Assembly (NCBI GenBank): GCA_032690845.1
Contig: CM064426.1
Coordinates: forward strand, 74,326,403 to 74,390,402
Reading direction: 5' to 3'
DNA: 64,000 nt
Source of the DNA: Eleusine coracana subsp. coracana
Lineage: Eukaryota; Streptophyta; Magnoliopsida; Poales; Poaceae
This document shows positions 55,228-64,000 of this stretch, piece by piece. Within the stretch, counting starts at the first letter, position 1. Each line of letters begins with the position of its first letter. Both the position numbers and the translations under genes were made by a program. The notes beneath the pieces are model-generated. The model worked only from the letters and a program-made list of their open reading frames with translations, was not told the origin of the DNA and did not search any database.

Positions 55228-57115
55228 CAAGGTATGATGTTTTGATGATGAATGACAAACATAAAGTATGATTAATGTCTACACGAGTGTTGTTCGTGTA
55301 GGAAATCTTTCCTACCTTATGATAATTGTAGACGACAGACTTGACAATTGATGATAATAACCACAAGCATGGAGGCTTGTGAGCTTGATGGAGTCCAAGG
55401 GTTGATGGAGATGGATCAAAGCTGAGAACAAACTATGAAGCAAGTGTTGGGAACACTTGTCTAGTTGATAGGGCTTTGAGTCCATAGGAAAAACCGGACT
55501 ATCAAGGGGGTCTAGATCATTTCTCTTAGGTCATGTCTAGTCGGTGATGTGCATGGATGCTCAGTGAAATCACATGCACTAGGTAACAGTGGAGAAGTCA
55601 AGGAGCTGTTTGGAGAAGCCGGAAAAACGAAGTCAAGCGAGGACGAGGAGTTTCAGCTTCTGAACGAAGTGACCGAATAGAGGGGTCAGTGGTGACCGGA
55701 CTGCATGGTCACTAAGAGGTTTTGTCTGGAGCCTATAGTGAACAGTGTGGAAACTGTCAATTCTAGAAGACCTAGAGATCGAACGGTCCGGTCAGTGGCC
55801 TGAGACTTGGGCAGTGAGGAAGCAGCGCGCCGAAATATTTCTGGACTGGAGAGAGAAATAGATCGGACGATCAGGTCAACTGACCGTACAGTCCAGTCAG
55901 CAGGAGTCAGCAGAGGGGTAGAGCTGTTGGTGCTCAGGTCTACAGCGACCGGACGGTCCGGTCTGGCAGTGACCGAACTGTCCGGTTAGTATGCCCAGAA
56001 AGCTGATTTCGTGGAGCAACAGCTAGTTAGAGGTTGGAAGCCTATATAACTTCGTTGCTGGGGTCTTGGAGACCTCTCTTGGCTAGTGAAATATCTGAGA
56101 GTATTTGGTAAGGTTCAAAAGGAAAAGAGGAGAGCACTAGGAGGAGATATTGCATATTTTGAGAGTGCCAGTGAGAGTAACTTGAGCATTAATGCACATC
56201 TAAGGCTAGGGTGTCCTTGAGGGTGTGATCTAGGTTGTTACTCTTGGTCTATGATGAGACCTAGACTAGTTAGGTGTCGGTGATCGAGCCTATCATGATT
56301 GGTTATGAAGGCCGTCACACTTTTGTACTCGGTTTGAGCCCGCCGGTGAAAGGGGCATCAATAGTGAGCGTCCATATCGGCTCAGAGAGTCCGACAAGTT
56401 CTCGAGGGAGGCGAGCTTGTGCTTATGTGGCAGCGGTGACGCGCACCATGTCTTCACTCCGGGAGTGATTACGGGCTCGTGGGCCAGAACTCCACATCAT
56501 TGGCGGGAGGGACCGGGACTCCAGCGGGAGTGGTCCAATGAGGAATAGGGGAAGGCGCCATCCTTCCAAGACCTCGGAAAAAAATTATGAGCCATCTCTT
56601 ACTCTACTTCTTACTATGATGCTTTACTTTCCGTATTTACATACCGTGCTATTCATGCATGTGTGCTTAGCTTGCTCTAGTTTACTACCTTGTAGACTTG
56701 CATGAATATGCTTTTTTACTTTCTAGTAGTGCTTAGCCTTCATACTTGATCACTAGAATGTATAGGAGTTGCTTTGGCTGGATTGCTCACCCTTGGATGT
56801 ATTTTGCTACTCATACTTATTTGCTCTAGTTCCTTATCTTGTAGCATTGCATGAGTAGGCTCTTTTGCTAGCTTGTTGCTTGCTTCCGCGTGTCTTTGAT
56901 TACTAGCTTGCATAAGAGTTGTATTGCTTTTGTGTGATTTACTAGTATGCATAGGTTGTTATTCCTTTCATAGGTTCATTATCTTGTTAATGTGATCACC
57001 ACTAGAATTGTGTAGGAGTTCTTTTGAGTGATCGGTTTTAGGAATTGACAATTTGGTACATAGTGCGAGTTCCCGATTCACCCCCCCCCCCTCTCGGTCA
57101 CTCGGTCCTTGCATA
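55228..57115 (+). mobile_element. LTR retrotransposon LTR fragment 1
   Basis: Shares about 700 bp (55361-56050) with 58327-59026 in the same orientation, including AGCAAGTGTTGGGAACA and CTATCAAGGGGGTCTAG. Near its end it has TTCACCCCCCCCCC with TCTCGG, a feature of grass Copia-type LTR ends. TGTTTTGATGATGAATGACA at about 55238 suits an LTR start. A TATA box (CCTATATAAC) lies at 56041-56050. No primer-binding site or polyprotein follows. Confidence 0.65.
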
Positions 57116-58251
57116 ACGCAAATGTATCAAGTACTATAATTCATTTAAAATGTTTCAACACACTGGAAGCATAAAAGAAACGCCATACAAACCAGCTAAA
57201 TAATAGTACATTGGTCATTGAAGAACAAAATTTTATAATTATGTACAGAGAAACACTTCCTAATCTTCATGGCTATGGTATGCATCAGTGGTTGGATAGA
57301 TTGGGCCCCGGCCCATCCTGAGATTTAGCAAGTGATGCACCCCACCCATGCCCAACAACCGAGATGAAGTCATCCTGAGGCCACGATAGGAGTGACGGGC
57401 TAAGGCCGATGAGTAAGGTTTCAGGCAGTTTCAATGATCACAAGAGTGTCTCAAAAAAGAAAAACAATCATAAGAGGAGCATTCAACGGGATGATGGCAA
57501 TCGTCAAACCCTATGCTGAGTTGCATTGTCTGTCATGGTCATGCGCCCTTGTGCGCTCAGAGGGTGCTACTTGCTTGCTTGGCAGTTTGGGCCCATGACT
57601 CAAGCTAATCAGCTGCCCTCAACTGATGCAACGACTCATGATTCAAGTGGAGATATGGTGGAGATATTTTTGATTTACTACTTGTCTACATTCAAGCATA
57701 CTTCAGACTGTTGTGTGAAGAAAAAAATTATATTGGCTCACTCTGACTTTCAATCCTAGCTTCGCCACTAGTATGTATCTCAAGATGGCCAATAAGCCAT
57801 CTGGTATGTTGCCACAGCTCTCGTTTTTCTTCTCCGTCAATATCTGGTGCAAACCATATGGCCTCACGACATTTTTCTACCAACGGCTAGAAGAATATAG
57901 TATAAGATATATTATTATCAAAAATATCAAACAACCATAGCAGAAGAAGTATATATATTACAAGAAGAAGAAATGATACTTGCGTTAACATGAAGTTTTA
58001 GTTTTTTTCTCACCATCACCATTCCATGCTTTCAAAGGCACATAGATAACACATAGCTAATGAGGACATACAAAAATCATACCATGAGCATGAAGGAAGG
58101 TTACATGGTATGACATGTTCCTAGTCATAATAAATTTTGTGTAGATAACCAGAGTATTTGTGCCTTGTTGCGAGCCTCATACCTTGGCAATACTTGGACT
58201 TAGTCCCAATCAATTTCTTTGGTCCTTCAGACCTTCCAAGTGTGTTGACAC
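57116..58251. other. No gene seen between the two LTR fragments
   Basis: No retrotransposon coding domain was recognised here, so the two LTR fragments probably do not belong to one intact element. Confidence 0.5.
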
Positions 58252-58310
58252 CACAACCACAAAAACGGCCTATAGCGGCGGCAACAAAAACGGCGTAGCG
58301 ACGCGACCTA
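58252..58310. mobile_element. CACTA terminal fragment of the GCGGCGG family
   Basis: CACAACCACAAAAACGGCCT followed by ATAGCGGCGGC closely resembles the outer 30 bases of the CACTA elements at 24976 and 31988. It stops after about 60 bases, just before the second LTR fragment. Confidence 0.6.
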
Positions 58311-59280
58311 ACATGGACCACAATGACCACAAGCATGAAGGCTTGGTGAGCTTGATGGAGTCCAAGGATTGATGAAGGTGGATCAAGGCTAAGGACAAGC
58401 TATGGAGCAAGTGTTGGGAACATTTGTCTAGTTGTTAGGGCTTTGAGTTCATAGGAAAAATCGAACTATCAAGGGGGTCTAGGTCATGTCTCTTAGGTCA
58501 CAACTAGTCGGTAATGTGCAAGGATGCTCAATGAAATCACAGGCACTAAGTGACATTGGAGAAGCCAAGGAGCTGTTCGGAGAAGCCGGGAAACGAAGTC
58601 AAGTAAGGATGAGGAGTTTCAGCTTATGAACGTAGTGACCGGGCAAAGGGGTCAGTGGAGACCGGACTGTGCGGTCACTAGGAGATCAGAGAGGAGTCTA
58701 TGAGGAATCCGTCGAGTCAGGAAACCCTAGACACCGGTCGATACAATCTAGTGATTGGATAATCCAGTCACTAGGGATGAGGCTTGGGACAGAGAGGAAG
58801 CAAACTGGAGCTCTCTGGAATGCACTGGACGCGAAGAGATCGGTCGGTCCGGTCTACTGATCGGGCAATCCAGTCATTACAGGGAAGTCGCCTGGTCAGA
58901 ACAGCCAACAGTTCTAGGAACCGATTCAGAGAGACCGGATGGTCCGACCAGACAGTCCGGTTAGTGGTGTCTAGAAAGATTATTTCATGGAGCAATGACT
59001 AGTTAGAGGTTGGAAGCCTATATAACGGTCCGACCCCTCTTTACTATTCCGCTATTGTGTGCTCTAGTAACTAGGTTGAATTTTGGCTTGCATAGGCTAG
59101 TGTGCTTAGCTTCCGTGCTTGCTCTCTTCATGAACACTAGCACGTGTAGGGTCTTGGCCTCTTAGAGTTGTTAGGTTGTAACGACTGATAGGTTCTAGTG
59201 GTGTGAATTAGTAGCATTCGAATTTGTGGTCGGCTTACCAATTCACCCCCCCCCCTCTCGGTATGCCTTCGGTTCTTACA
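58311..59280 (+). mobile_element. LTR retrotransposon LTR fragment 2
   Basis: Begins inside the LTR (58327) relative to fragment 1 and keeps CCTATATAAC at 59017-59026 and the AATTCACCCCCCCCCC end with TCTCGG at about 59240-59260. The section after the TATA box is only about 210 bp, against about 1 kb in fragment 1, so it has a large deletion or fragment 1 has an insertion. Confidence 0.65.
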
Positions 59281-59560
59281 CACACGGCAAAGCACTCATG
59301 ACAAAATTTCCGTTGGCAAAGCATCCTTTGTCGTGTGCCTTTTGTTAGCTGACCTACGGCAAAAGGATACTTGGCCAAGCTCACTAACGGCACCCTTTGC
59401 CGTGTGCCAGGTACACTACACATGACAAAGGGTACTAAATTTGTCATGTGCCAGGTCCACGACACACAACAAAGCTTAGACTAGTTTCCTGGTCGCCAGA
59501 ATTTCCTCCTTTGTTGTGTGCGATGACCAAGGTACACAACAAAGCCTTAATAATCTGCCA
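59281..59560. repeat. CACTA-type subterminal repeats (TTTGCCGTGTGCC)
   Basis: CACACGGCAAAG, CCTTTGTCGTGTGCC, CCCTTTGCCGTGTGCCAGG, GACACACAACAAAG and related words alternate in both orientations. They are distinct from the GCGGCGG family, so this is a second CACTA family. Confidence 0.7.
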
Positions 59561-59708
59561 GCAAATCGATAAAATTAGTTGTCCCCAGACAAAAAACCAC
59601 CAATATTCAACATATATGAAATGTCATGACATGCAACATTCAAATATCATCACTGGCATTCAGATATCATCCCTGAACATCGTTAACACAAATGTTTCAC
59701 AATAACCA

Positions 59709-60250
59709 TCATAGGAGGTTCACAAACATTGCATCGAAGGCGCCTTGACTCAGGCTAAACTGGGACTTTATGATCATTAGGCGCGTAATGGCATCTAGTT
59801 GACACACATTGGTAAGCCCCAGAAGGGGTTGTTGTGCCGCCTCCCTCATTTGGTAATACGCCTTTGCAGTTGGCTTTGGCTCCTCCTCCCTAGGTACTTC
59901 ATCCCCTTGTGCTTCATGATAGTCATTTAACATGTCTCCTACACTGACATCTGCATCATAATCCTCCATGCGTTGTCTCACTACCTCGTGTCTCAGACGC
60001 TCGCCCCCACCATGGAGGGTCCACCGGGTATAGTCTGGCATAAATCCATTCTTGCAAAGGTGTACGCCTACGACCTCTTTACTATGTCAACACGTGTTTC
60101 TACAATTGTCACAGGGACACCAGGTGACACTCGTTCCATTAACCTTGCCAAATGATCGTTCCAAGAACTTGTTGGTCTTTTAAATCCATTCACTGGTCTA
60201 CTTTCCATTCTTTGCCCAGCCCGTGTACATCCACTCACGATTTGATATCC
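59709..60250 (-). pseudogene. CACTA TNPD N-terminal fragment (Transpos_assoc)
   Basis: The minus strand from about 60250 encodes REWMYTG, FLERSFGKVNGTS, WCPCDNCRNT and HLCKNGF, then the open segment MPDYTRWTLHGGG to QLDAITRLMIIKSQFSLS. This is the Transpos_assoc region of a CACTA transposase with its characteristic PDYTRW.LHGE motif. Stops lie in the upstream part, and nothing of the Transposase_21 core follows after 59709. Together with the repeats at 59281-59560 it is an internally deleted CACTA element. Confidence 0.82.
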
Positions 60251-60343
60251 TCTAACATATCAATGATTAATATTTAAAATATTTTCATCTACATGATACT
60301 TATATACAATCTAATAGGTGAAGATAGGTCCTAATCCCACCCG

Positions 60344-60532
60344 AGGATCCATAGTTGATGTTAGTTTCCACGGTCTACTCATCTCCGAGACTGAATTTCA
60401 GTAGCACCTCCCCGTTGTTCTCCAAATACACGTCCTGGAAAGCAGATTGTATATCTGGAGAACAACGGGGAAGTGCTGCCGAAATTCGATCTCGAAGAGG
60501 AGTAGACCATGGAAACTAACCTCAACTACGGA
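60344..60532. repeat. Large hairpin: two ~79-bp arms, 31-bp loop
   Basis: 60344-60422 and 60454-60532 are inverted copies with roughly 88% identity. For example, CCCCGTTGTTCTCCA in the left arm pairs with TGGAGAACAACGGGG in the right arm. It adjoins the CACTA fragment on the side where its terminus should be. Confidence 0.92.
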
Positions 60533-61867
60533 TTCTAGAGCTGACCAAAAAACATGAACAATTTGAAACAAATACAATCATAGATATGCAAAGACCGGCA
60601 TATCTCCAATCGTATCTCTTTTGAACAGCAGATGCTTAACTAGGTTACGTGACCTATAAACATAAACGAAAAGAGCGGGTTGTTGATGCCTCCCCTTGAT
60701 GAAACCCGCAAAGTGACGAGTAGAGGATGGTGCAACAACCTCTCCCTGCAACCAAAAAAAGTGCATAATAGTATCATCATAGATATATAATATTAGCAAA
60801 ACTATGAAAAAATAACAATTTACTCCATTTTTAGCTGTTTCAGCTGGTCAATGGTAAACTATATTAGGACCTAGGCAGGTCCTTTGTTGCTCATATAGCA
60901 AAATCTAACTCAAGGAGTTTTTATTGTTCCTAAAAACCATTATTAACCAAAGAAAAATATCTTAGGGTGGTGTCAATTGCTTAATTATATGAAGTGCAAG
61001 GAAAAATGAATGTCTGGTTTGTGCCATTTCATACTATATACAGTAGGGAAAATTAAACTAAAAGGATCGATCTATATGGTTTATGCATGGTCTACAAATT
61101 ATTTACTGGTATCTAAAATACCGATTGACCCAAATAAAAAGTAGCTAGTACATGACATTACATATAAGGAGGAGCTATGTTCGTCAAATCATAAACTTGG
61201 TACAACTCAATTCATACACTAATTTGTAGAAGACCAGATCATGAAATTGCAGGATAATTAAACCACTGTCATAGAATGATACAGTACCTTGGGGCGCCGG
61301 GGTTGGGTGGGCCGAGGGCTCGGGGGGCCGAGGGTTGTGGTGCCGGGGGTGGTGGGCGCGGCGGCAGGGGCGCTGGACGTCGGGCTGGGTGGGGGTTGTC
61401 GAGGGTGGGAGCCGAGGTCTAGGGCGGCTTCAGGCGTCGAAGGCGGGCGCTCATCATCATGAAAGTATGTTTCCTTTATAAAAAGAAGTACCTCGCTTTA
61501 CGGCTTGAGAAGATGAGGTCAATGTGGATTGAGAAAGTATGTCGGTATAAGGCTTGAGTAGATGAGCTCAATGTGGACTTAGAAATTCATACAGAAGACT
61601 AAAAATACTGTTCAGCTATTAGCTAGCTAAGATTAACAAAATTAATATCAATCAAAGGAGAATTCAACATAGACAAAACATGAAAGAAGTTCATATAACA
61701 GAGTAAACTATAGCAGAAGTGCCATATGCACATTAACTAGTCGCCTGCAGGAAACTAAAATTAAGCAAATAGGCAAAATATGAAAAAAAAAAGAACCAGT
61801 ATATATCAAGCTAAGCATTCTCATCAGTAGGGGGCCTCTCCCATCCTGTTCTTTCAGGAAAAAAAAG
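60533..61867. other. No gene proven; G-rich patch at 61290-61445
   Basis: Mostly AT-rich. Between 61290 and 61445 the plus strand is strongly G-rich (GGGGCGCCGGGGTTGGGTGG and similar). On the minus strand this reads as Pro/Ala/Thr-rich, which could be a small exon or a low-complexity repeat. I cannot assign it to a gene. Confidence 0.4.
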
Positions 61868-62452
61868 CTAAGCATTCTCGTCACCATATGGCCCGAATAT
61901 CAGACTGTGAAGTTCCGGGGTAAGTTCGAAGTCCTCGGGGTCCAAGTGCTCGACGTAGCCATTGGCTTCGTGCTCGTCGACGATCGCCGCCGCGAGCTTC
62001 TTGTGGGCCTTGTATCCCTCAAGAAGTTCATTCATCTTCCTCATCGCGTCGAGGCCTCCCGGGAAGAACTGCGCGATGCTCTCCTGCAGGAGCGGCGGCA
62101 TGTCATCCTTGTCCATGACCGACCTGTAGTAGGCGATCTTTTGCTCCAGCACCAGTTTGGGAGGATGCGCCGCTGCCCACGCATCATCGTCCTCCTCGTC
62201 GAGCTTCTCCTCCTGCCGCCTCAGGTGCTGCACCACCTGCATCCTCCTCTCAACCTCCTGCACGTCGTCGCACTAGTCGATCTTTTCCTGCGCCAGCTGC
62301 AGCATCTCCTGGATCGAACGCTTCTACCGCTTCTTCTTGCGATCAGTACTGGGCTCCTCCCGCTTGCGCTTCCCGGCCTGCTTCTCCAGGATCGTCGTTT
62401 CCTCTGCATCCTGAGGATACTCATCCTCAACCGATTCCTTCTGCCCAACCAT
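61868..62452 (-). pseudogene. Unrecognised 194-codon frame with two internal TAG stops
   Basis: From ATG 62452 one frame runs to TAA at 61868, interrupted by TAG at 62326-62324 and 62275-62273. The predicted product is charged and helical: acidic N-terminus, a basic nuclear-signal-like patch (KRKREEP, DRKKKR), then QEVERRMQVVQHLRRQEEKL with coiled-coil character, LVLEQKIAYYRSVMDKDDMP, and an acidic tail (EDFELTPELHSLIFGPYG). Codon use is GC-rich, like a grass gene, and the frame is otherwise intact, so it was a gene or a gene copy recently. I do not recognise the family. The upstream flank contains a MITE at 62603. Confidence 0.6.
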
Positions 62453-62602
62453 CGTTGCTAGATGCGGTGGCCCGTGGTTTTCAATTCAACTCGATGTGTT
62501 TCGTCTCGCGATCGATGGTTGAGGCGGCGCGGTAGGGCTCTGTTATCTCGTGGCGTGGCTCCTCCCCTAGTTTTATAGACCTGGAAGTATATAATAAACA
62601 AG

Positions 62603-62836
62603 TACTTCCTCTGTTCAGAATTAGATGTTATTTTGGAGTTAGGCACGGGAAATAAAGAGAAGTAAAAAGATGAATGTACTGAAAACGAGAAAGAGAGAGA
62701 TAAAATAAAGATATAGTGAGAAGAGAGAATATTGTATTGGGAAGAAAGAAATATGTATTAAAAAATGAGAATGACATGTAATTATAGAAAAGTTGGAAAC
62801 ATTAGAATGACATGTAAACTATGAACGGGGGGACTA
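62603..62836. mobile_element. Stowaway-like MITE upstream of the broken gene
   Basis: The left end TACTTCCTCTGTTCAGAATT and the reverse complement of the right end TAGTCCCCCCGTTCATAGTT are imperfect inverted repeats of the CTCCCTCCGTTC type, with TA at both edges. The interior repeats AGAATGACATGTAA-type words. Confidence 0.65.
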
Positions 62837-63358
62837 TATAACTAACCGACTCTTGATCAGATGCAGCACGAACCTGAACTCTATGTGGATGCGTTCCATA
62901 ATTCCGTCCCAACTGGGACTCTAATTCTTTTCTGACACATAGCGTTTTTTTCTCGTCTGCTACGGAATTCTTTTCTGATAGCGTCCAGAAGAAAGGTAGT
63001 ACTAATGCTACTCATGTTGGTATGTTAGACACTCCTCCGTTTGTTAAATGATGTTGTTTAGGACAGCTGAATTGCACTAGCTGCAGTTCATATTTGGCTG
63101 CGGAAACGTCGACAGTATATTCAGAATGGAGGAGTATATGGGTAACAACAGAGGATCAGTTGAACCCGAGAAGCAGAAGTTTTCTTTTATCCATTCACTT
63201 TCCTTCCGAGTATTTTCTTCTGCTGAATATTTTGGAAGAGCTTAATATTAAGATGGTAATATTTGGGTTTTCTGTTAGATGTTATTTACGAATCCAACGT
63301 AAAGCTATCTAGATGGTAATTTTTTGGAAAGTTCCGGGACTGTCTGGTTGGACTACGA
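62837..63358. other. No gene seen
   Basis: AT-rich sequence with short ORFs and no domain. Confidence 0.5.
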
Positions 63359-63975
63359 GGCTGTTTGGCCAGGCTCCAGCCGGTGGCTTCATCAAAAAAA
63401 TTGCCAAACGTGCTGCTCTCGCTGGAGCTTCTCCGGAAAAAATGGGCGGAACCCAGGCCAAAAGCACATCAAAGCCAGGAGCACCTCCAGACTACCTTCA
63501 CCTGCTTCTCCATGCTGGTCTCACCAAAAATTTAGGCACCTTTTTATCAAATGACGTGATTGTCCAGTGAACCAATGTTCCTTCTCTTCTCTCTAATGTA
63601 TCCACTACTACTAATATTTTATTAATTTATATGCTACTAATTAATATTGTTAAATGATCCAAACTATTTTTATAACTAATACTTTATTAATTTATATGCT
63701 ACTAATTAATATGAAAGTCTATTTTTATTATAAAATAAGAAATACATGTATACAATATATTTATATGTTTATAGACAATATAGACATTTGCCTCTTTCTT
63801 CAATAAAGCTACCAGAGAAGCTGTAAAAGAAGCCATTCAAGAAGCTGTCGAATAAGCTGTTTTACCAAACGATTACAGGCACAGGCACAGCCACAGCCAG
63901 AAAAGCTGAGTTTTCAAAGAAGCCACAGTCACAGTCACAGCCGAAGTCGGCACAGCCGGAGCCCTACCAAACATG
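63359..63975. mobile_element. hAT-like MITE at the window end
   Basis: The left end GGCTGTTTGGCCAGGCTCCA and the reverse complement of the right end CATGTTTGGTAGGGCTCCGG match. Flanks GGACTACG and GGTCTACC agree at 6 of 8 positions, a possible 8-bp target duplication. The interior has AAGCTG/CAGCTT words and CACAGCCACAGCC near the right end. The ORFs inside it are not genes. Confidence 0.7.
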
Positions 63976-64000
63976 GTCTACCTATCAAAGCGAACATGTG

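Noticed and set aside
61907..62461. 184-aa plus-strand ORF
   Set aside because: Leu/Arg-rich antisense shadow of the minus-strand frame 62452-61868, whose composition is more protein-like.

Overview
The window is nuclear DNA from a flowering plant, almost certainly a grass (Poaceae) and probably panicoid. I cannot name the species. The evidence is intron-rich genes with GT-AG splicing, plant-only families, GC-rich coding exons in AT-rich surroundings, and dense grass-type transposons (CACTA, Ty3/Gypsy, Stowaway and hAT MITEs, LINE). There are no operons, CRISPR arrays or prokaryotic features.

Four host genes appear intact, each rebuilt here from exon phase and protein family conservation. 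(1) 3660-9142 (+): nine-exon bHLH transcription factor of the plant bHLH68/112/123 group, 388 aa. (2) 20488-28505 (+): four-exon bark/vegetative storage protein-like member of the nucleoside phosphorylase superfamily, 354 aa, with a signal peptide; its first intron is swollen to 6.7 kb by nested transposons. (3) 44201-46911 (+): eight-exon ROP/RAC small GTPase of type II, 218 aa. (4) 50279-48199 (-): PEX4, the peroxisomal ubiquitin-conjugating enzyme, 157 aa, with two leader exons, the first non-coding, upstream.

Layout. 1-3.5 kb: gene-poor flank with a fold-back MITE. 3.5-9.2 kb: bHLH gene. 9.7-16.5 kb: Gypsy LTR with primer-binding site, a gag relic, a CACTA end, and a second gag relic on the opposite strand. 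16.5-20.4 kb: no gene seen. 20.4-28.5 kb: storage-protein-like gene; its intron 1 holds two short CACTA elements, a LINE reverse transcriptase fragment and a reversed RNase H fragment. 28.5-32 kb: gene desert with a hAT-like MITE. 31,988-43,063: an 11-kb CACTA element with a 3-bp target duplication, carrying decayed TNPD-like and TNPA-like (Ulp1-type) genes. 43-51.5 kb: ROP and PEX4 arranged tail to tail. 51.4-55 kb: a local duplication and a tandem repeat. 55-60.6 kb: two related LTR fragments, a CACTA transposase fragment and a large hairpin. 61-64 kb: an unrecognised broken gene and two MITEs.

The host genes are unrelated in function and are not co-regulated as far as the sequence shows. 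The most informative structure is a CACTA family sharing a TAGCGGCGG-type repeat: one 11-kb element, two short derivatives and a small fragment. In the large element each of the two genes has its own TATA box beside its own repeat cluster. The coding frames decay almost only by in-frame stop codons.
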